From Rhodocyclales bacterium (GTDB lineage Bacteria > Pseudomonadota > Gammaproteobacteria > Burkholderiales > Rhodocyclaceae), in assembly GCA_016235165.1 (NCBI GenBank), contig JACRLX010000001.1, positions 98,432 through 162,431 of the forward strand: 64,000 nucleotides of DNA, written 5' to 3'. How positions within the stretch are numbered: the stretch's first letter is position 1; each line of letters starts with the position of its first letter. Below the pieces are notes generated by a model. The model was not told the DNA's origin and searched no databases. It saw nothing but the letters and a program-made list of their open reading frames with translations. The translations under genes were made by a program, and so were the position numbers. This document shows positions 17,169-25,970 of the stretch, one piece after another.

Positions 17169-19496
17169 CTATGCCCTGCTCTGGATTTCCTCGATGAAGC
17201 CCTGCATGCCGGTGGTAATGTTGCCGGCATTGCCCTCGTCGGTGTCGATATGCATGGCGAGGCGGAAGTTCGGATTGACCCGCACCACCACGTCGCCATA
17301 GGTCACCTCGCGCTCGCCTTCGATGCGCACGCGCACCACGTAGCGGTCGCGCAGGCGCAGGCGCATGGCGTCTTCAGGCGACATGTGGATATGGCGATGC
17401 GCGCAGATCACGCCGCGTTCGAGCTGGGTGCTGCCGGCCGGGCCTTCCAGCCGTATGCCGGGCGTATTGGCCAGATCGCCGGATTCACGGATCGGCGGCT
17501 GCACGCCGAGCTTGAATTGCTCGGTCATGGCGATTTCGACCTGGCTTTCCTTGCGCGTCGGGCCAAGCACGCGCACATTGGCGATGCGTCCCTTGGGGCC
17601 GACCAAGTCGACTTTTTCGGCGCAGGCAAACTGGCCGGGCTGCGACAGTTCGTGCTCGGGCGTCAGCTGGTGGCCGGGGCCAAATAGCTTGTCCACGTCG
17701 GCCTGGGCCAGATGCACGTGGTGGGCGGAAACTTCGATCGGAATCGGCGAGGCGGCTTCGTCGCGTATCGCCAGGGTGATCTGGTTGCGCTCGATGGCCC
17801 GCAGCGCCTCCCAGGCCAGCAGGCGCTCGTCATTGTTGGCGACGACGATGATCACGACCGGCGAGTCGTCGGCCGAGATCACCGCATAGTCGCGCAGCTC
17901 GGCCAGATTGCGGTTCTTATCCTCGTCTAGCTTGATGCCCATGTAGGCCAGGCCCTGGCAAGCCAGGCTGCGCACCGCGGAACTGGTCTCGCCGATGTCG
18001 CCGGTAAAGGCCAGTACGCTGACCCCGCCCATCGCCGCGACATAGGCGCCGATGTTCTTGCGGACCTGGTAGCAAAAGGCCTTGTGCGCCAGCAGTGCGC
18101 GATGGTGGCCGTCGGCGGCGGCAGCCTCGATTTCATGGATGTCGCTGGAAATGCCCGAGATGCCTTTGAGGCCGCTTTCGGAATTGATCAGCGTGTTGAG
18201 CTCGTCCGGTCCCAGCTTGTAACGGTCCATGAGCTGGATCATGATCGCCGGATCGAGGCTGCCGGATCGGCTGGGCATGATCAGGCCGTCCGAGGGCGTC
18301 ATGCCCATGGTGGTATCCACCGAGCGGCCATGGTCGATGGCGCAGATCGAGGCGCCGACGCCCAGATGGCAGGAAATGATTTCCAGCTCGCCCAGCGGTC
18401 GCTTGACCACCTCCGCCGCCTTCAGGGAGACATAGCGGTGGGAAGTGCCGTGGAAACCGTAGCGGCGGATACCTTCCTTCTTGTACCAATCGTAAGGCAA
18501 TCCATACAGGTAGGCGTAGGTCGGCAGCGTCTGGTGAAAGGCGGTATCGAACACGGCGACGTGCGGCACGCCGGGAAAGAACTTGATCGCCTCGCGCATG
18601 CCTTCGAGGTTGTGCGGATTGTGCAGCGGCGCCAGCACGGCCAGCGCCTCGATGTCGGCCAGCACCTGCGGCGTGATCACCGTGGCACTCGAAAACTTGC
18701 TGCCACCATGCACCACACGGTGGCCGACGGCGATCACGTCGAGTGGCGTGAACAAAAAACTGTTGTCGAGTTCCAGCATGGACTCGAACAGAACGTGGAA
18801 GAATTCGCTGATCGCGAAGGCGGGCCGTTCGCGGCGATGGACCTGACCGGCTGCGGTCATGGTGATATGCACCGACTCGCAGTCGGCGCAATCGACCACG
18901 CCATGCACGTCCAGCGCCTCGTTGTGGGTGTCGTAGATGCCGAAGCGGATCTGGCTGAGGCCGGCGTTGAGCGAGAGGATCTTGCCGTGCACCTCTTTCT
19001 TCAGGCTCAAGGCATAGGGATCGTCGGACTGCGCCAGGGCGCGCGCGCGCAACTGGCTGCTGGTGACATCGACCGCCTGCGCCCGCGCCCGGTCGGCAAG
19101 CAGCTTGGAAAGATAGAGGATGGCCTTGGGATTGATCAGGATGTGGCTGCTGACCAGGTCCTGCGGAATCAGCAGCACCAGGCAACGGTTGCCGGCAATG
19201 ACATCGGCAACCGTGCGGTCGCCGGTCAGCACCGACATCTCGCCGAACACGTCGCCAGCCTCGATGGCGTTGATGACGATGCGGCCGCCGGTATTGTCGG
19301 CGATCGAGATCTCGCCATGGCCATCGATCAGGACGCCGATGAAGCGGCCTTCCTCGCCGCACTGGATGATCGATTCGTTGCCTTCGTAGGTGCGCAGCTC
19401 GGAGCCATCGGCGATGGATTCAACGCTGCCCTCGCCGAAACTCTCGAACAGCGGCACCTGTTTGAGCAGGAAGGGGATCAGGTCTTCTTGGGTCAT
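17169..19496 (-). CDS. Tripartite cyclic-nucleotide-binding / acetate kinase / PduL phosphotransacylase fusion
   Basis: 775 residues, three domains. (1) About 8-135: CRP-type cyclic-nucleotide-binding domain with an intact-looking phosphate-binding cassette, GEMSVLTGDRTVADV (Glu86, Arg94). (2) About 171-560: acetate/propionate kinase domain with GHRVVHGG (Arg260), LHNPHN (His292), FDTAFHQT (Asp317), GFHGTSH (His349), His377, SRSGSLDP (Arg410) and GDIGETS (Glu503). Two loops differ from the family: NAGSSSLK reads NAGLSQIR at 177-184, and HLGNG reads HLGVG at 377-381. (3) About 585-775: PduL phosphate acyltransferase with zinc-binding HVH (593-595), Glu627, HIH (702-704) and His749. Together the last two domains would interconvert acyl-CoA and acid plus ATP via acyl phosphate in one chain. 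No DNA-binding domain follows the sensor. It converges with the TRAP operon. Confidence 0.92.
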   Translation of the reverse strand: MTQEDLIPFLLKQVPLFESFGEGSVESIADGSELRTYEGNESIIQCGEEGRFIGVLIDGHGEISIADNTGGRIVINAIEAGDVFGEMSVLTGDRTVADVIAGNRCLVLLIPQDLVSSHILINPKAILYLSKLLADRARAQAVDVTSSQLRARALAQSDDPYALSLKKEVHGKILSLNAGLSQIRFGIYDTHNEALDVHGVVDCADCESVHITMTAAGQVHRRERPAFAISEFFHVLFESMLELDNSFLFTPLDVIAVGHRVVHGGSKFSSATVITPQVLADIEALAVLAPLHNPHNLEGMREAIKFFPGVPHVAVFDTAFHQTLPTYAYLYGLPYDWYKKEGIRRYGFHGTSHRYVSLKAAEVVKRPLGELEIISCHLGVGASICAIDHGRSVDTTMGMTPSDGLIMPSRSGSLDPAIMIQLMDRYKLGPDELNTLINSESGLKGISGISSDIHEIEAAAADGHHRALLAHKAFCYQVRKNIGAYVAAMGGVSVLAFTGDIGETSSAVRSLACQGLAYMGIKLDEDKNRNLAELRDYAVISADDSPVVIIVVANNDERLLAWEALRAIERNQITLAIRDEAASPIPIEVSAHHVHLAQADVDKLFGPGHQLTPEHELSQPGQFACAEKVDLVGPKGRIANVRVLGPTRKESQVEIAMTEQFKLGVQPPIRESGDLANTPGIRLEGPAGSTQLERGVICAHRHIHMSPEDAMRLRLRDRYVVRVRIEGEREVTYGDVVVRVNPNFRLAMHIDTDEGNAGNITTGMQGFIEEIQSRA

Positions 19497-19534
19497 GATG
19501 GTCGTCGGGGGCTATACGGGAGCATTTGAAGATC

Positions 19535-19540
19535 ATTATA
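19535..19540 (-). promoter_or_regulatory. Candidate -10 box for the fusion gene
   Basis: TATAAT read on the minus strand, about 39 bases before the ATG at 19496. No good -35 box stands 16-18 bases upstream (the best is CTAATG), which would fit an activator-dependent promoter. Weak evidence by itself. Confidence 0.35.
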
Positions 19541-19620
19541 TTGCTGCATTGCACAAACATTAGAGCCTGATCTCGCTTCTGCGACAAATACCGAGGCCGC
19601 CGGGCGGCGAACCGACGCGG

Positions 19621-20754
19621 TCAGGCGCGCAAACGCCAAAGCGAGGTGATCTCCCTGGCTCGCGCGGCATGAAGTGCATCGTTGCCGTCCGCGGCGCGCG
19701 GATGACCGGGGCGGGCATCCAGCCGCCCGGCCACCGTCAGCCTGGCGGCGGCGAACGCCGACAGCAGATCGGCGCGGGTACGCATGCCAAGCAGTTCGGC
19801 GAGATCGGACAGGATCAGCCAGCCCTCCCCACCCGCTGCCAGGTGCGCCGCCAACCCATTGAGGAAGCCGCGCAGCATGCGGCTGCCGGGATCGTACACC
19901 GCACGCTCCAGCGGCGTGCCTGGCTTGCCCGGCAACCAGGGCGGGTTGCAGACGACGAGATTCGCCTGTCCGGGCGGGTAAAGATCGGCGGCCACCACCT
20001 GCACACGGTCGTCCAGATGCAGGCGGGCGATGTTTTCCCTGGCACAGTCCAGCGCCCGCGAATCGCAGTCGGTAGCAATCAGTTCGCCGACGCCCCGTCG
20101 CGCCAGCACCGCCGCCAGCACGCCCGTGCCGGTACCGACGTCGAAGGCCCGTTTGCAGCCGGCGGGCAGCGGCGCCGTGGCCAGCAGCTCGACATATTCG
20201 CCGCGCACCGGGGCGAAAACGCCGTAATGGGGATGGATTCGCGCCGCCAAAGCCGGCACTGCAATGCCCTTGCGGCGCCACTCGTGAGCCCCGATGATCC
20301 CCAGCAGTTCGCGCAAGGAGGCCACATAGGCTTCCCCCACCATGCCGTGCGCCTCGCGACAGGCCGCCGCCACGTTCGGCGCGCGGCGCAGCGGCAGGCC
20401 ATGGTCGGCATCGAAGGGCAGCAGGAGCATGCCCAGCGTCCGCGCGCGTTGCGCCCGAGCCAGGCGGTAGCGATGGAAGCCCTCCGGCGTCGTCACCGCT
20501 TCGGGCTTGGCCCTGGCGGCCCGGCGCTCGATGCGGCGCGCGATGGCTTGCAGCAATTGGCGCGCGTTCTGGAAATCGCCGCGCCACAATAGCGCGCTGC
20601 CTTCCGACACCAGACGGAAGGCCACATCCGCCGCCATGCCATCGTCGGCGACCACAACGCGACGCGGCGGCGGCGTACCGGCCAGAGATCGCCAGCAGGC
20701 ATGGCGATACTCGCCGCCCTCCTCCCATTCGATCAGGACAGGGGCTTCGCTCAT
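19621..20754 (-). CDS. Class I SAM-dependent methyltransferase (small-methyltransferase domain)
   Basis: 377 residues. The N-terminal 165 residues are an unassigned Arg-rich alpha/beta region. The C-terminal part has the methyltransferase core: FDVGTGTGVLAAVLARRG (motif I), an acidic TDCDSRALDCAREN segment (motif II) and VVCNPPWLPG (motif IV, NPPW), the pattern of N-methyltransferases acting on amide or amino nitrogen in proteins or nucleic acids, such as PrmB, PrmC or RlmG. The substrate cannot be set from sequence. The ATG at 20754 is chosen because the longer frame begins in unrelated sequence. It is divergent from the membrane gene at 20958. Confidence 0.82.
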   Translation of the reverse strand: MSEAPVLIEWEEGGEYRHACWRSLAGTPPPRRVVVADDGMAADVAFRLVSEGSALLWRGDFQNARQLLQAIARRIERRAARAKPEAVTTPEGFHRYRLARAQRARTLGMLLLPFDADHGLPLRRAPNVAAACREAHGMVGEAYVASLRELLGIIGAHEWRRKGIAVPALAARIHPHYGVFAPVRGEYVELLATAPLPAGCKRAFDVGTGTGVLAAVLARRGVGELIATDCDSRALDCARENIARLHLDDRVQVVAADLYPPGQANLVVCNPPWLPGKPGTPLERAVYDPGSRMLRGFLNGLAAHLAAGGEGWLILSDLAELLGMRTRADLLSAFAAARLTVAGRLDARPGHPRAADGNDALHAARAREITSLWRLRA

Positions 20755-20957
20755 AAGGCGATCCGTTTCCGGCTCGGTTTTCGATATGTCATGGCACAGG
20801 CTGGCTGCATGCGGAACAGGCGATGCTACGCGGCCACGGCATTGCTGTAAATTCGAACACGCCCCGAATCGCCGTATCGTCGGCGCCGACTTTCGGCCTC
20901 GTCGAACCGGCATGCCTCTTGGGGTAAAGTTCCTCCCCCCGCCCAGCCGCCCCGCCC

Positions 20958-22298
20958 ATGCCCGCCCGCCTGCTGTTCACCATCGTCTTCATCGAGGGCT
21001 ATTGCTCGCTGGGCGCCGAGATCATTGCCTTGCGGCGCCTGATACCCCACGTCGGCAGTTCCATCGTGGTCACGGCGCCAACCATAGGCTTTTTCCTGCT
21101 GGCTCTGGCGCTCGGCTACCACTCCGGCAGCCGCGTCGCCCTCGACTATCGCAAGGTGGTGGCGCGCAACTTCCTGATATCCGCCGCGCTGATGGGCGGC
21201 GGCCTGGCCGCAAGCACGGTGAACGCCATTTTTGCCGGCACCCAGCCGGCATTCGCCTACCTGGTCTTCATCGGCGGCATCCTCTGTCCGCTGGCCTGGC
21301 TGCTCGGCCAGACGGTGCCGATCCTGACCAACCTGATGCTGGCGCAGCGCAGCGGCGAAGCCGCCGGGCGCGCACTCTATTGGTCCACCCTGGGCTCGTT
21401 TCTCGGCTCGGTCACGCTCTCGCTGCTCGTGATGCAATCGCTCGGCGTCTGGGCAGCCGTGTTGCTGGGTACGCTGATGCTGGTCGTCGGCGCGTTCCTG
21501 ACGCTGCGCCCGGCCCCGGCGATAGGCATGTTGCTGGCCGCCATCGTCGCCCTGGCCGGAGGCCTCAACCTGCATGATCGCGGCCGCATCGATACCGCCT
21601 ATGCCGACTACGAGGTGCAGCCAGTGACGCGTGAGGGCATGATCGATCCGCGCGCCTTCGTGGTGAACAACCAGAGTGCGTCGCTGATCGACAACAGCCG
21701 GCCACCGCAATATGCCCGCTACGTGCAGCATATCCGTCGCATCCTGCTCGACGATCTTGCCCTGGCGGATCACGACATCCTGGTGCTGGGCGCCGGCGGC
21801 TTCAGTCTTTCCCACCGCGAACCGCTGAACCGCTACAGCTTCGTCGACATCGATCCGGCGATACGCGGCATCGCCGAGCGGGAGTTCCTCCGCGAAGCGG
21901 CGGCCGGCGAATTCATCGCCACCGATGCGCGACGCTTCGTCGCCACCACGGCAAAGCGCTATGACGCGCTGGTGGTGGATGTCTATAGCTCGCGCACCTC
22001 GATTCCCGGTCATCTGGTAACGCGCGAGTTCTGGCTTGACACGCGCCGCGCCTTGAAGCCGGGCGGCGTGATGCTGGCCAACCTGATCCTCGACGGACAA
22101 CTCGCCAGTCCCTACGCCCGCAACCTGCTGGCGACGATAGAAAGCGCCTACGGCCGCTGCGCCGTTGAAGTGCTCTACAAGTCGGCGGCGCTCAGCAACG
22201 CAATCGTGACCTGCTTCGCCCGAGGCGTATCCGAGCCCGCAAGAATCTATGTTGACGAACGCAATCGCGCCGACATCGATTCGTCACGATCAAACTGA
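20958..22298 (+). CDS. Membrane-anchored spermidine-synthase-like protein
   Basis: 446 residues. The first 210 or so form five to seven membrane helices (LLFTIVFIEGYCSLGAEIIALRR, APTIGFFLLALALGYH, then AYLVFIGGILCPLAWLLG). The rest is a Rossmann-type domain of the spermidine synthase family with ILVLGAGGFSL, FVDIDPAIRGIAE and DALVVDVYSS. The ASLIDN and PPQYARYVQHIRRILL segments match the lead-in of the family. In canonical SpeE the gate motif is GGGDGG; here GAGGFS, so aminopropyl transfer is uncertain. Similar membrane fusions are known but poorly characterised. No speD decarboxylase gene is near. Confidence 0.78.
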   Translation: MPARLLFTIVFIEGYCSLGAEIIALRRLIPHVGSSIVVTAPTIGFFLLALALGYHSGSRVALDYRKVVARNFLISAALMGGGLAASTVNAIFAGTQPAFAYLVFIGGILCPLAWLLGQTVPILTNLMLAQRSGEAAGRALYWSTLGSFLGSVTLSLLVMQSLGVWAAVLLGTLMLVVGAFLTLRPAPAIGMLLAAIVALAGGLNLHDRGRIDTAYADYEVQPVTREGMIDPRAFVVNNQSASLIDNSRPPQYARYVQHIRRILLDDLALADHDILVLGAGGFSLSHREPLNRYSFVDIDPAIRGIAEREFLREAAAGEFIATDARRFVATTAKRYDALVVDVYSSRTSIPGHLVTREFWLDTRRALKPGGVMLANLILDGQLASPYARNLLATIESAYGRCAVEVLYKSAALSNAIVTCFARGVSEPARIYVDERNRADIDSSRSN

Positions 22299-22350
22299 GA
22301 TGCCCCGCGAGTGGAAGGCATCAAGCGGCAATCCCTGATTTGCCGAACCT

Positions 22351-23613
22351 TCAGTACTTCTGCAACACGAATTCGATTCCGCATTCCGCGAGCGGGGTCC
22401 TGGTCTGATCGGCGCCGGCCGGGACAAGCTTGGAGCGGTACCCCTGGTCGATCTGTGTCAACGAAATGATCCGTGCCTGGGAAGCGAACTCGCGCAATAG
22501 ATCGAGAACATTCACGGAAACGGGTGACCATGACGATGTCTTGCAGATGGTAAAACTCAGCTTGTGGTCGGAATTGAAACGCGATGGCCATTGCCCTTGT
22601 TCGTAAAGGTCTTCATCGGGAACCTGGATGACGAGATAACCACCGCCCCGCACCACCCGCAACCAGCTTTCCAGCGCCTGACGGGCATCGCGCATGTGCT
22701 CAAGGCAGTGCGAAGAGTAGAGGAAGTCGAACGCACCATCGTCGACGTTTTTCAGGTACTGCGCATCGCCATTTTCGATATCGTAGCGACTGATGCAGGT
22801 CGCCAAGGGGAAGAACTCCTGGAACAGCGCCAGGGTATCGGTGCCACCCCCGACATCCAGACCCTGCCCGACGAAGTAGCGCGTGGCAAAGCGGTGGTCG
22901 GACAAGCGTCGCTGCATGGATATCGAGGTGACCCCGGGGACATTGAAAGGAAATGCCAGAACACCGTTGCCCGCAGGGTCGCCCGGTTTGACCCTGACCA
23001 TGTCGCGCCAGTCGGCCTTCGTGCTTTTGGGAATCAGGAGGAAATAGCCGTGGTCCTGTCTCAGCAACTGCACAGAATGCGTTGCGCCGAAGCGTGCAAG
23101 CCTGGCATCGAGGTCTGGGAGCTGGTTCCATATTCGCGCCCAATCCGGACATTCGCCATAAGCAAAGACGCCCTCCACATACAAGCGCGCATCGTCGATG
23201 ATCACCCAGTCGTTGCCAGATATCCTTTCGGCCAGCAGGTCAAGCTCATCGATGAGCGGAAACGATCTCGGATCCGTGGCCGACGCACGCAAGGCGTCCA
23301 TGTCCTTGTAGTCGGCGCCATCAATAAAGTGTGCGTCAAGAAATATCAGACGCGGCGACACCCCGCCGGCAGGCAGTGAGCGAATGAGTTCCAGGCTCGC
23401 GCCACACAACAACTCGATACCGGGCAGATGCCCAAGATTTGCCTGTGCCTGTTCATGAACTTCGGGATGTTGCTCGATCGACGTGATCTTTTCGATACCG
23501 CAGTCGTGCGCCCATTGCAGCGACACACCATGACCCGTCCCGGTTTCCACAAGCTCGTTAACTCCGCACTCGAGCTTGAGTCGGCGTAGATCGAAACGAG
23601 TCAATTTCCCCAT
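22351..23613 (-). CDS. Protein with two tandem methyltransferase-like domains
   Basis: 420 residues in two halves. The N-terminal domain (about 1-190) resembles class I methyltransferases with LVETGTGHGVSLQWA and IFLDAHFIDGADY, followed by VIIDDARLYVEG. The C-terminal domain (about 215-420) is a type-11 methyltransferase with LDVGGGTDTLALFQ, FDFLYSSHCLEHM and VVRGGGYLVIQVPD. Such proteins often belong to glycan or O-antigen loci, but no glycosyltransferase is near. ATG 23613 is preceded by GGGGAGGA. Its codon choice reads more relaxed than its neighbours, which hints at transfer. Function is unknown beyond probable SAM use. Confidence 0.75.
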   Translation of the reverse strand: MGKLTRFDLRRLKLECGVNELVETGTGHGVSLQWAHDCGIEKITSIEQHPEVHEQAQANLGHLPGIELLCGASLELIRSLPAGGVSPRLIFLDAHFIDGADYKDMDALRASATDPRSFPLIDELDLLAERISGNDWVIIDDARLYVEGVFAYGECPDWARIWNQLPDLDARLARFGATHSVQLLRQDHGYFLLIPKSTKADWRDMVRVKPGDPAGNGVLAFPFNVPGVTSISMQRRLSDHRFATRYFVGQGLDVGGGTDTLALFQEFFPLATCISRYDIENGDAQYLKNVDDGAFDFLYSSHCLEHMRDARQALESWLRVVRGGGYLVIQVPDEDLYEQGQWPSRFNSDHKLSFTICKTSSWSPVSVNVLDLLREFASQARIISLTQIDQGYRSKLVPAGADQTRTPLAECGIEFVLQKY

Positions 23614-23712
23614 GGTTCCTCCCCGGCATACCCGGTACAAACATTGATCACAAACAGCACTTTTTCATGGCCGATCGCCGACACCTGCCGGAGCGTCTTC
23701 CATAGTCGCGGC

Positions 23713-25050
23713 TCAGTTTCCTGCAACCGTCATGCACTCCACCAGAATCGACCCCACCTGCTTCGAGCCGCGCACCTCGATGTCATTGCCGATGTCGACA
23801 ATGCCGGCAAACATCTCGCGCAGGTTGCCGGCGATGGTGATCTCTTCCACCGGATAGGCGATTTCCCCGTTCTCCACCCAGTATCCGGCGGCGCCACGAG
23901 AATAGTCGCCGGTCACGTAATTCACGCCCTGGCCCAGCAACTCGGTCACCAGCAAGCCGCTGCCCATCACGCGCAGCAATCCGGCCAGATCGTGCGTGCC
24001 GGGTCGTACCAGCAGGTTGTGCGAACCGCCGGCATTGCCGGTGGTCGGCATGCCGAGTTTGCGGCCGGAATAGACGGAGAGGAAATAGCCCTGAAGCACG
24101 CCACCCTCCACCACCTCGCGATCATGCGTCGCCACACCGTCGTCGTCGAAGGGCGAGGAAGCGAAGCCGCCGCGGATATGGGGCCGTTCGCTGATGCGCA
24201 CAAAATCGGGAAAAATCCTTCTGCTCAGGCTATCGACCAGGAAGCTGGTCTTGCGGTAGAGGGCACCACCGGAAATCGCGTGCACAAAGCTGCCGATCAG
24301 GCCGGAAGCCAGGGGTGCCTCGAAGATCACCGGGCATTTGCGGGTTTTGAGCTTGCGTCCGTTCAGGCGCGACAACGCCCGCCGCGCGGCATAGTCGCCG
24401 ATGCGAGCGGCATCGGGAAACTCGGCGGCATTGCGGCGCGAGGCGTACCAGTCGTCGCGCTGCATGTCTTCGCCTGCGCCGGCGATCACCGAGCACGACA
24501 CGTAATGCCGCGAGGTCGCGAAACCGCCCATGAAGCCCAGGCTGTTGGCGGAGACGAAATGCGACTGCTGCGCCGACACCGAGGCTCCCTCGGAATTGCG
24601 GATCAGCGGGCTGACATCGAAGGCCGCCTGCTCGCAACGGCGGGCGATCTCGATCGCGCCCTCGACGGAGATGTCCCAGGGGTGGAACAGGTCGAGGTCC
24701 ATGTCGCGCTTCGCCAGCAGCCTGGCCTCGGGAAGCCCTGCGCAATCGTCTTCCGCCGTGAAGCGGGCGATCGACAGCGCGGCATCGACCGTCGCCGCCA
24801 TCGCCGCCGGAGAGAAATCCGAACTGCTGGCGTGACCGCGTCGCTGGCCCAGATACACCGTGACGCCGAGTCCCTTGTCACGGTTGTATTCGATGGTTTC
24901 CACTTCCTGTCGGCGCACGCTCACCGATTGGCCGAAGCCTTCCGAGACATCGACTTCGCAGGCACTGGCGCCGCGCGCCGCCGCGTGATCCAGTGCCGCC
25001 TGGGCCAGTTCGCGCAAGGCGGATTTTGAGTGAGCGAAGCCATCGGACAT
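23713..25050 (-). CDS. pmbA: Metalloprotease PmbA/TldE
   Basis: Partner of TldD in a cytoplasmic protease that degrades or matures small proteins such as modified peptides and the CcdA antitoxin. The 445-residue chain fits the family. Diagnostic stretches are GFGQSVSVRRQEVETIEYNRDKGLGVTVYLGQRRGHASS near the N terminus (read as separate parts around residue 30-75), PFDDDGVATHDREVVEGG around 300, and NAGGSHNLLVRPGTHDL near 340. PmbA normally lacks the HExxxH zinc motif of TldD, and none is seen here. It is divergent from darP, with 38 bases between the starts, an arrangement common in proteobacteria. Confidence 0.94.
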   Translation of the reverse strand: MSDGFAHSKSALRELAQAALDHAAARGASACEVDVSEGFGQSVSVRRQEVETIEYNRDKGLGVTVYLGQRRGHASSSDFSPAAMAATVDAALSIARFTAEDDCAGLPEARLLAKRDMDLDLFHPWDISVEGAIEIARRCEQAAFDVSPLIRNSEGASVSAQQSHFVSANSLGFMGGFATSRHYVSCSVIAGAGEDMQRDDWYASRRNAAEFPDAARIGDYAARRALSRLNGRKLKTRKCPVIFEAPLASGLIGSFVHAISGGALYRKTSFLVDSLSRRIFPDFVRISERPHIRGGFASSPFDDDGVATHDREVVEGGVLQGYFLSVYSGRKLGMPTTGNAGGSHNLLVRPGTHDLAGLLRVMGSGLLVTELLGQGVNYVTGDYSRGAAGYWVENGEIAYPVEEITIAGNLREMFAGIVDIGNDIEVRGSKQVGSILVECMTVAGN

Positions 25051-25088
25051 GCGGGAACCCCTGAAAAGGCAAAGCTATAATCTTACCC

Positions 25089-25619
25089 GTGGACGCCATC
25101 GAAGACGCGCCGGACGGCTATTCCGGGCCCAGCAAATCACAGCGCAAGCGCGAAATGACCGCCTTGCAGGATCTCGGCGCGGAACTGGTCGAACTTTCGC
25201 GCGAGCGTTTGGCCAAGATCGACATGCCGGAACGCCTGCGTGAAGCCCTGCACGATGCGCAGCGCATCAGCAAGCACGAAGCGCGGCGGCGACAGCTGCA
25301 GTACATTGGCAAGATCATGCGCGACGTCGATGCCGCCCCCCTGCGCGAGGCAATCAATGCCCTCAAGGGCATCTCGGCCGCGGCCAATGCGCGCCAGCAT
25401 CGGCTGGAGCAACTGCGCCTGCGCCTGATGGCCGATGAGACTGCGTTTGGCGATCTGGCGCGGGATTATCCCGGTGCCGACATCCAGCATCTGCGCCAGT
25501 TGCGCCGCAACGCGCTGAAGGAGGCCGAACAGGGCAAGCCGCCACGCGCCTTTCGCGAGCTGTTCCGGCAACTGCGGAAACTGGACGAATCGCCCGCCGG
25601 CGATCCGTTGGAAGACTAG
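25089..25619 (+). CDS. darP: Ribosome biogenesis factor DarP (YjgA, DUF615)
   Basis: Associates with immature 50S ribosomal subunits. The 176-residue, highly charged helical protein begins with the family lead SKSQRKREMTALQDLGAELV and continues RLAKIDMPERLREALHDAQRI, typical of YjgA. It starts with GTG at 25089. It is divergent from pmbA, the usual neighbour of yjgA in proteobacteria. A long helical C terminus (LRQLRRNALKEAEQGKPPRAF, around residue 135-157) completes the family pattern. No unusual feature. Confidence 0.94.
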   Translation: MDAIEDAPDGYSGPSKSQRKREMTALQDLGAELVELSRERLAKIDMPERLREALHDAQRISKHEARRRQLQYIGKIMRDVDAAPLREAINALKGISAAANARQHRLEQLRLRLMADETAFGDLARDYPGADIQHLRQLRRNALKEAEQGKPPRAFRELFRQLRKLDESPAGDPLED

Positions 25620-25882
25620 GCCGCCGCGCGCGGCAGCGCGTCCGGCATACCCGAGGCAAGAATGGTCAGCAAGCCCTGGGCATGCTCGGCGGCGTCGCGC
25701 CCGAGTCCGGTCAGGTAACCGCCGTCGGCCTGGCTCAGCAGCCCCTTCCGGTACAGGCGTTGCGTCGCCGCGATCACCTCCGCATCGGCGGTCTTGTGCA
25801 CCTTGATGCCGTGCTGGCTATTGGCCAGATCGAAGCGCAGCAGGATGTCGAGTTCATGAACCAGATCGGGCGTGTAGGGCAT
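25616..25882 (-). CDS. TIGR02647-like small protein
   Basis: 88 residues beginning MPYTPDLVHELDILLRFDL. The stretches QHGIKVHKTADAEVIAATQRL and LLSQADGGYLTGLGRDAAEHAQ match the small conserved family TIGR02647, sometimes labelled a DNA-binding protein but without known function. The fold looks like a winged-helix (helices, then a GGYLT turn). It overlaps the darP stop by 4 bases on the opposite strand. ATG 25882 is chosen over 25912 on family start. Confidence 0.8.
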   Translation of the reverse strand: MPYTPDLVHELDILLRFDLANSQHGIKVHKTADAEVIAATQRLYRKGLLSQADGGYLTGLGRDAAEHAQGLLTILASGMPDALPRAAA

Positions 25883-25970
25883 GGGCTGGCCTCGTGCTTG
25901 TGATGGCTGCAATGGAGGGCCGATTGTAGCCGTCAGACTTCCACCTGGTTGAGGTTTCTGCGGTCCGAGC

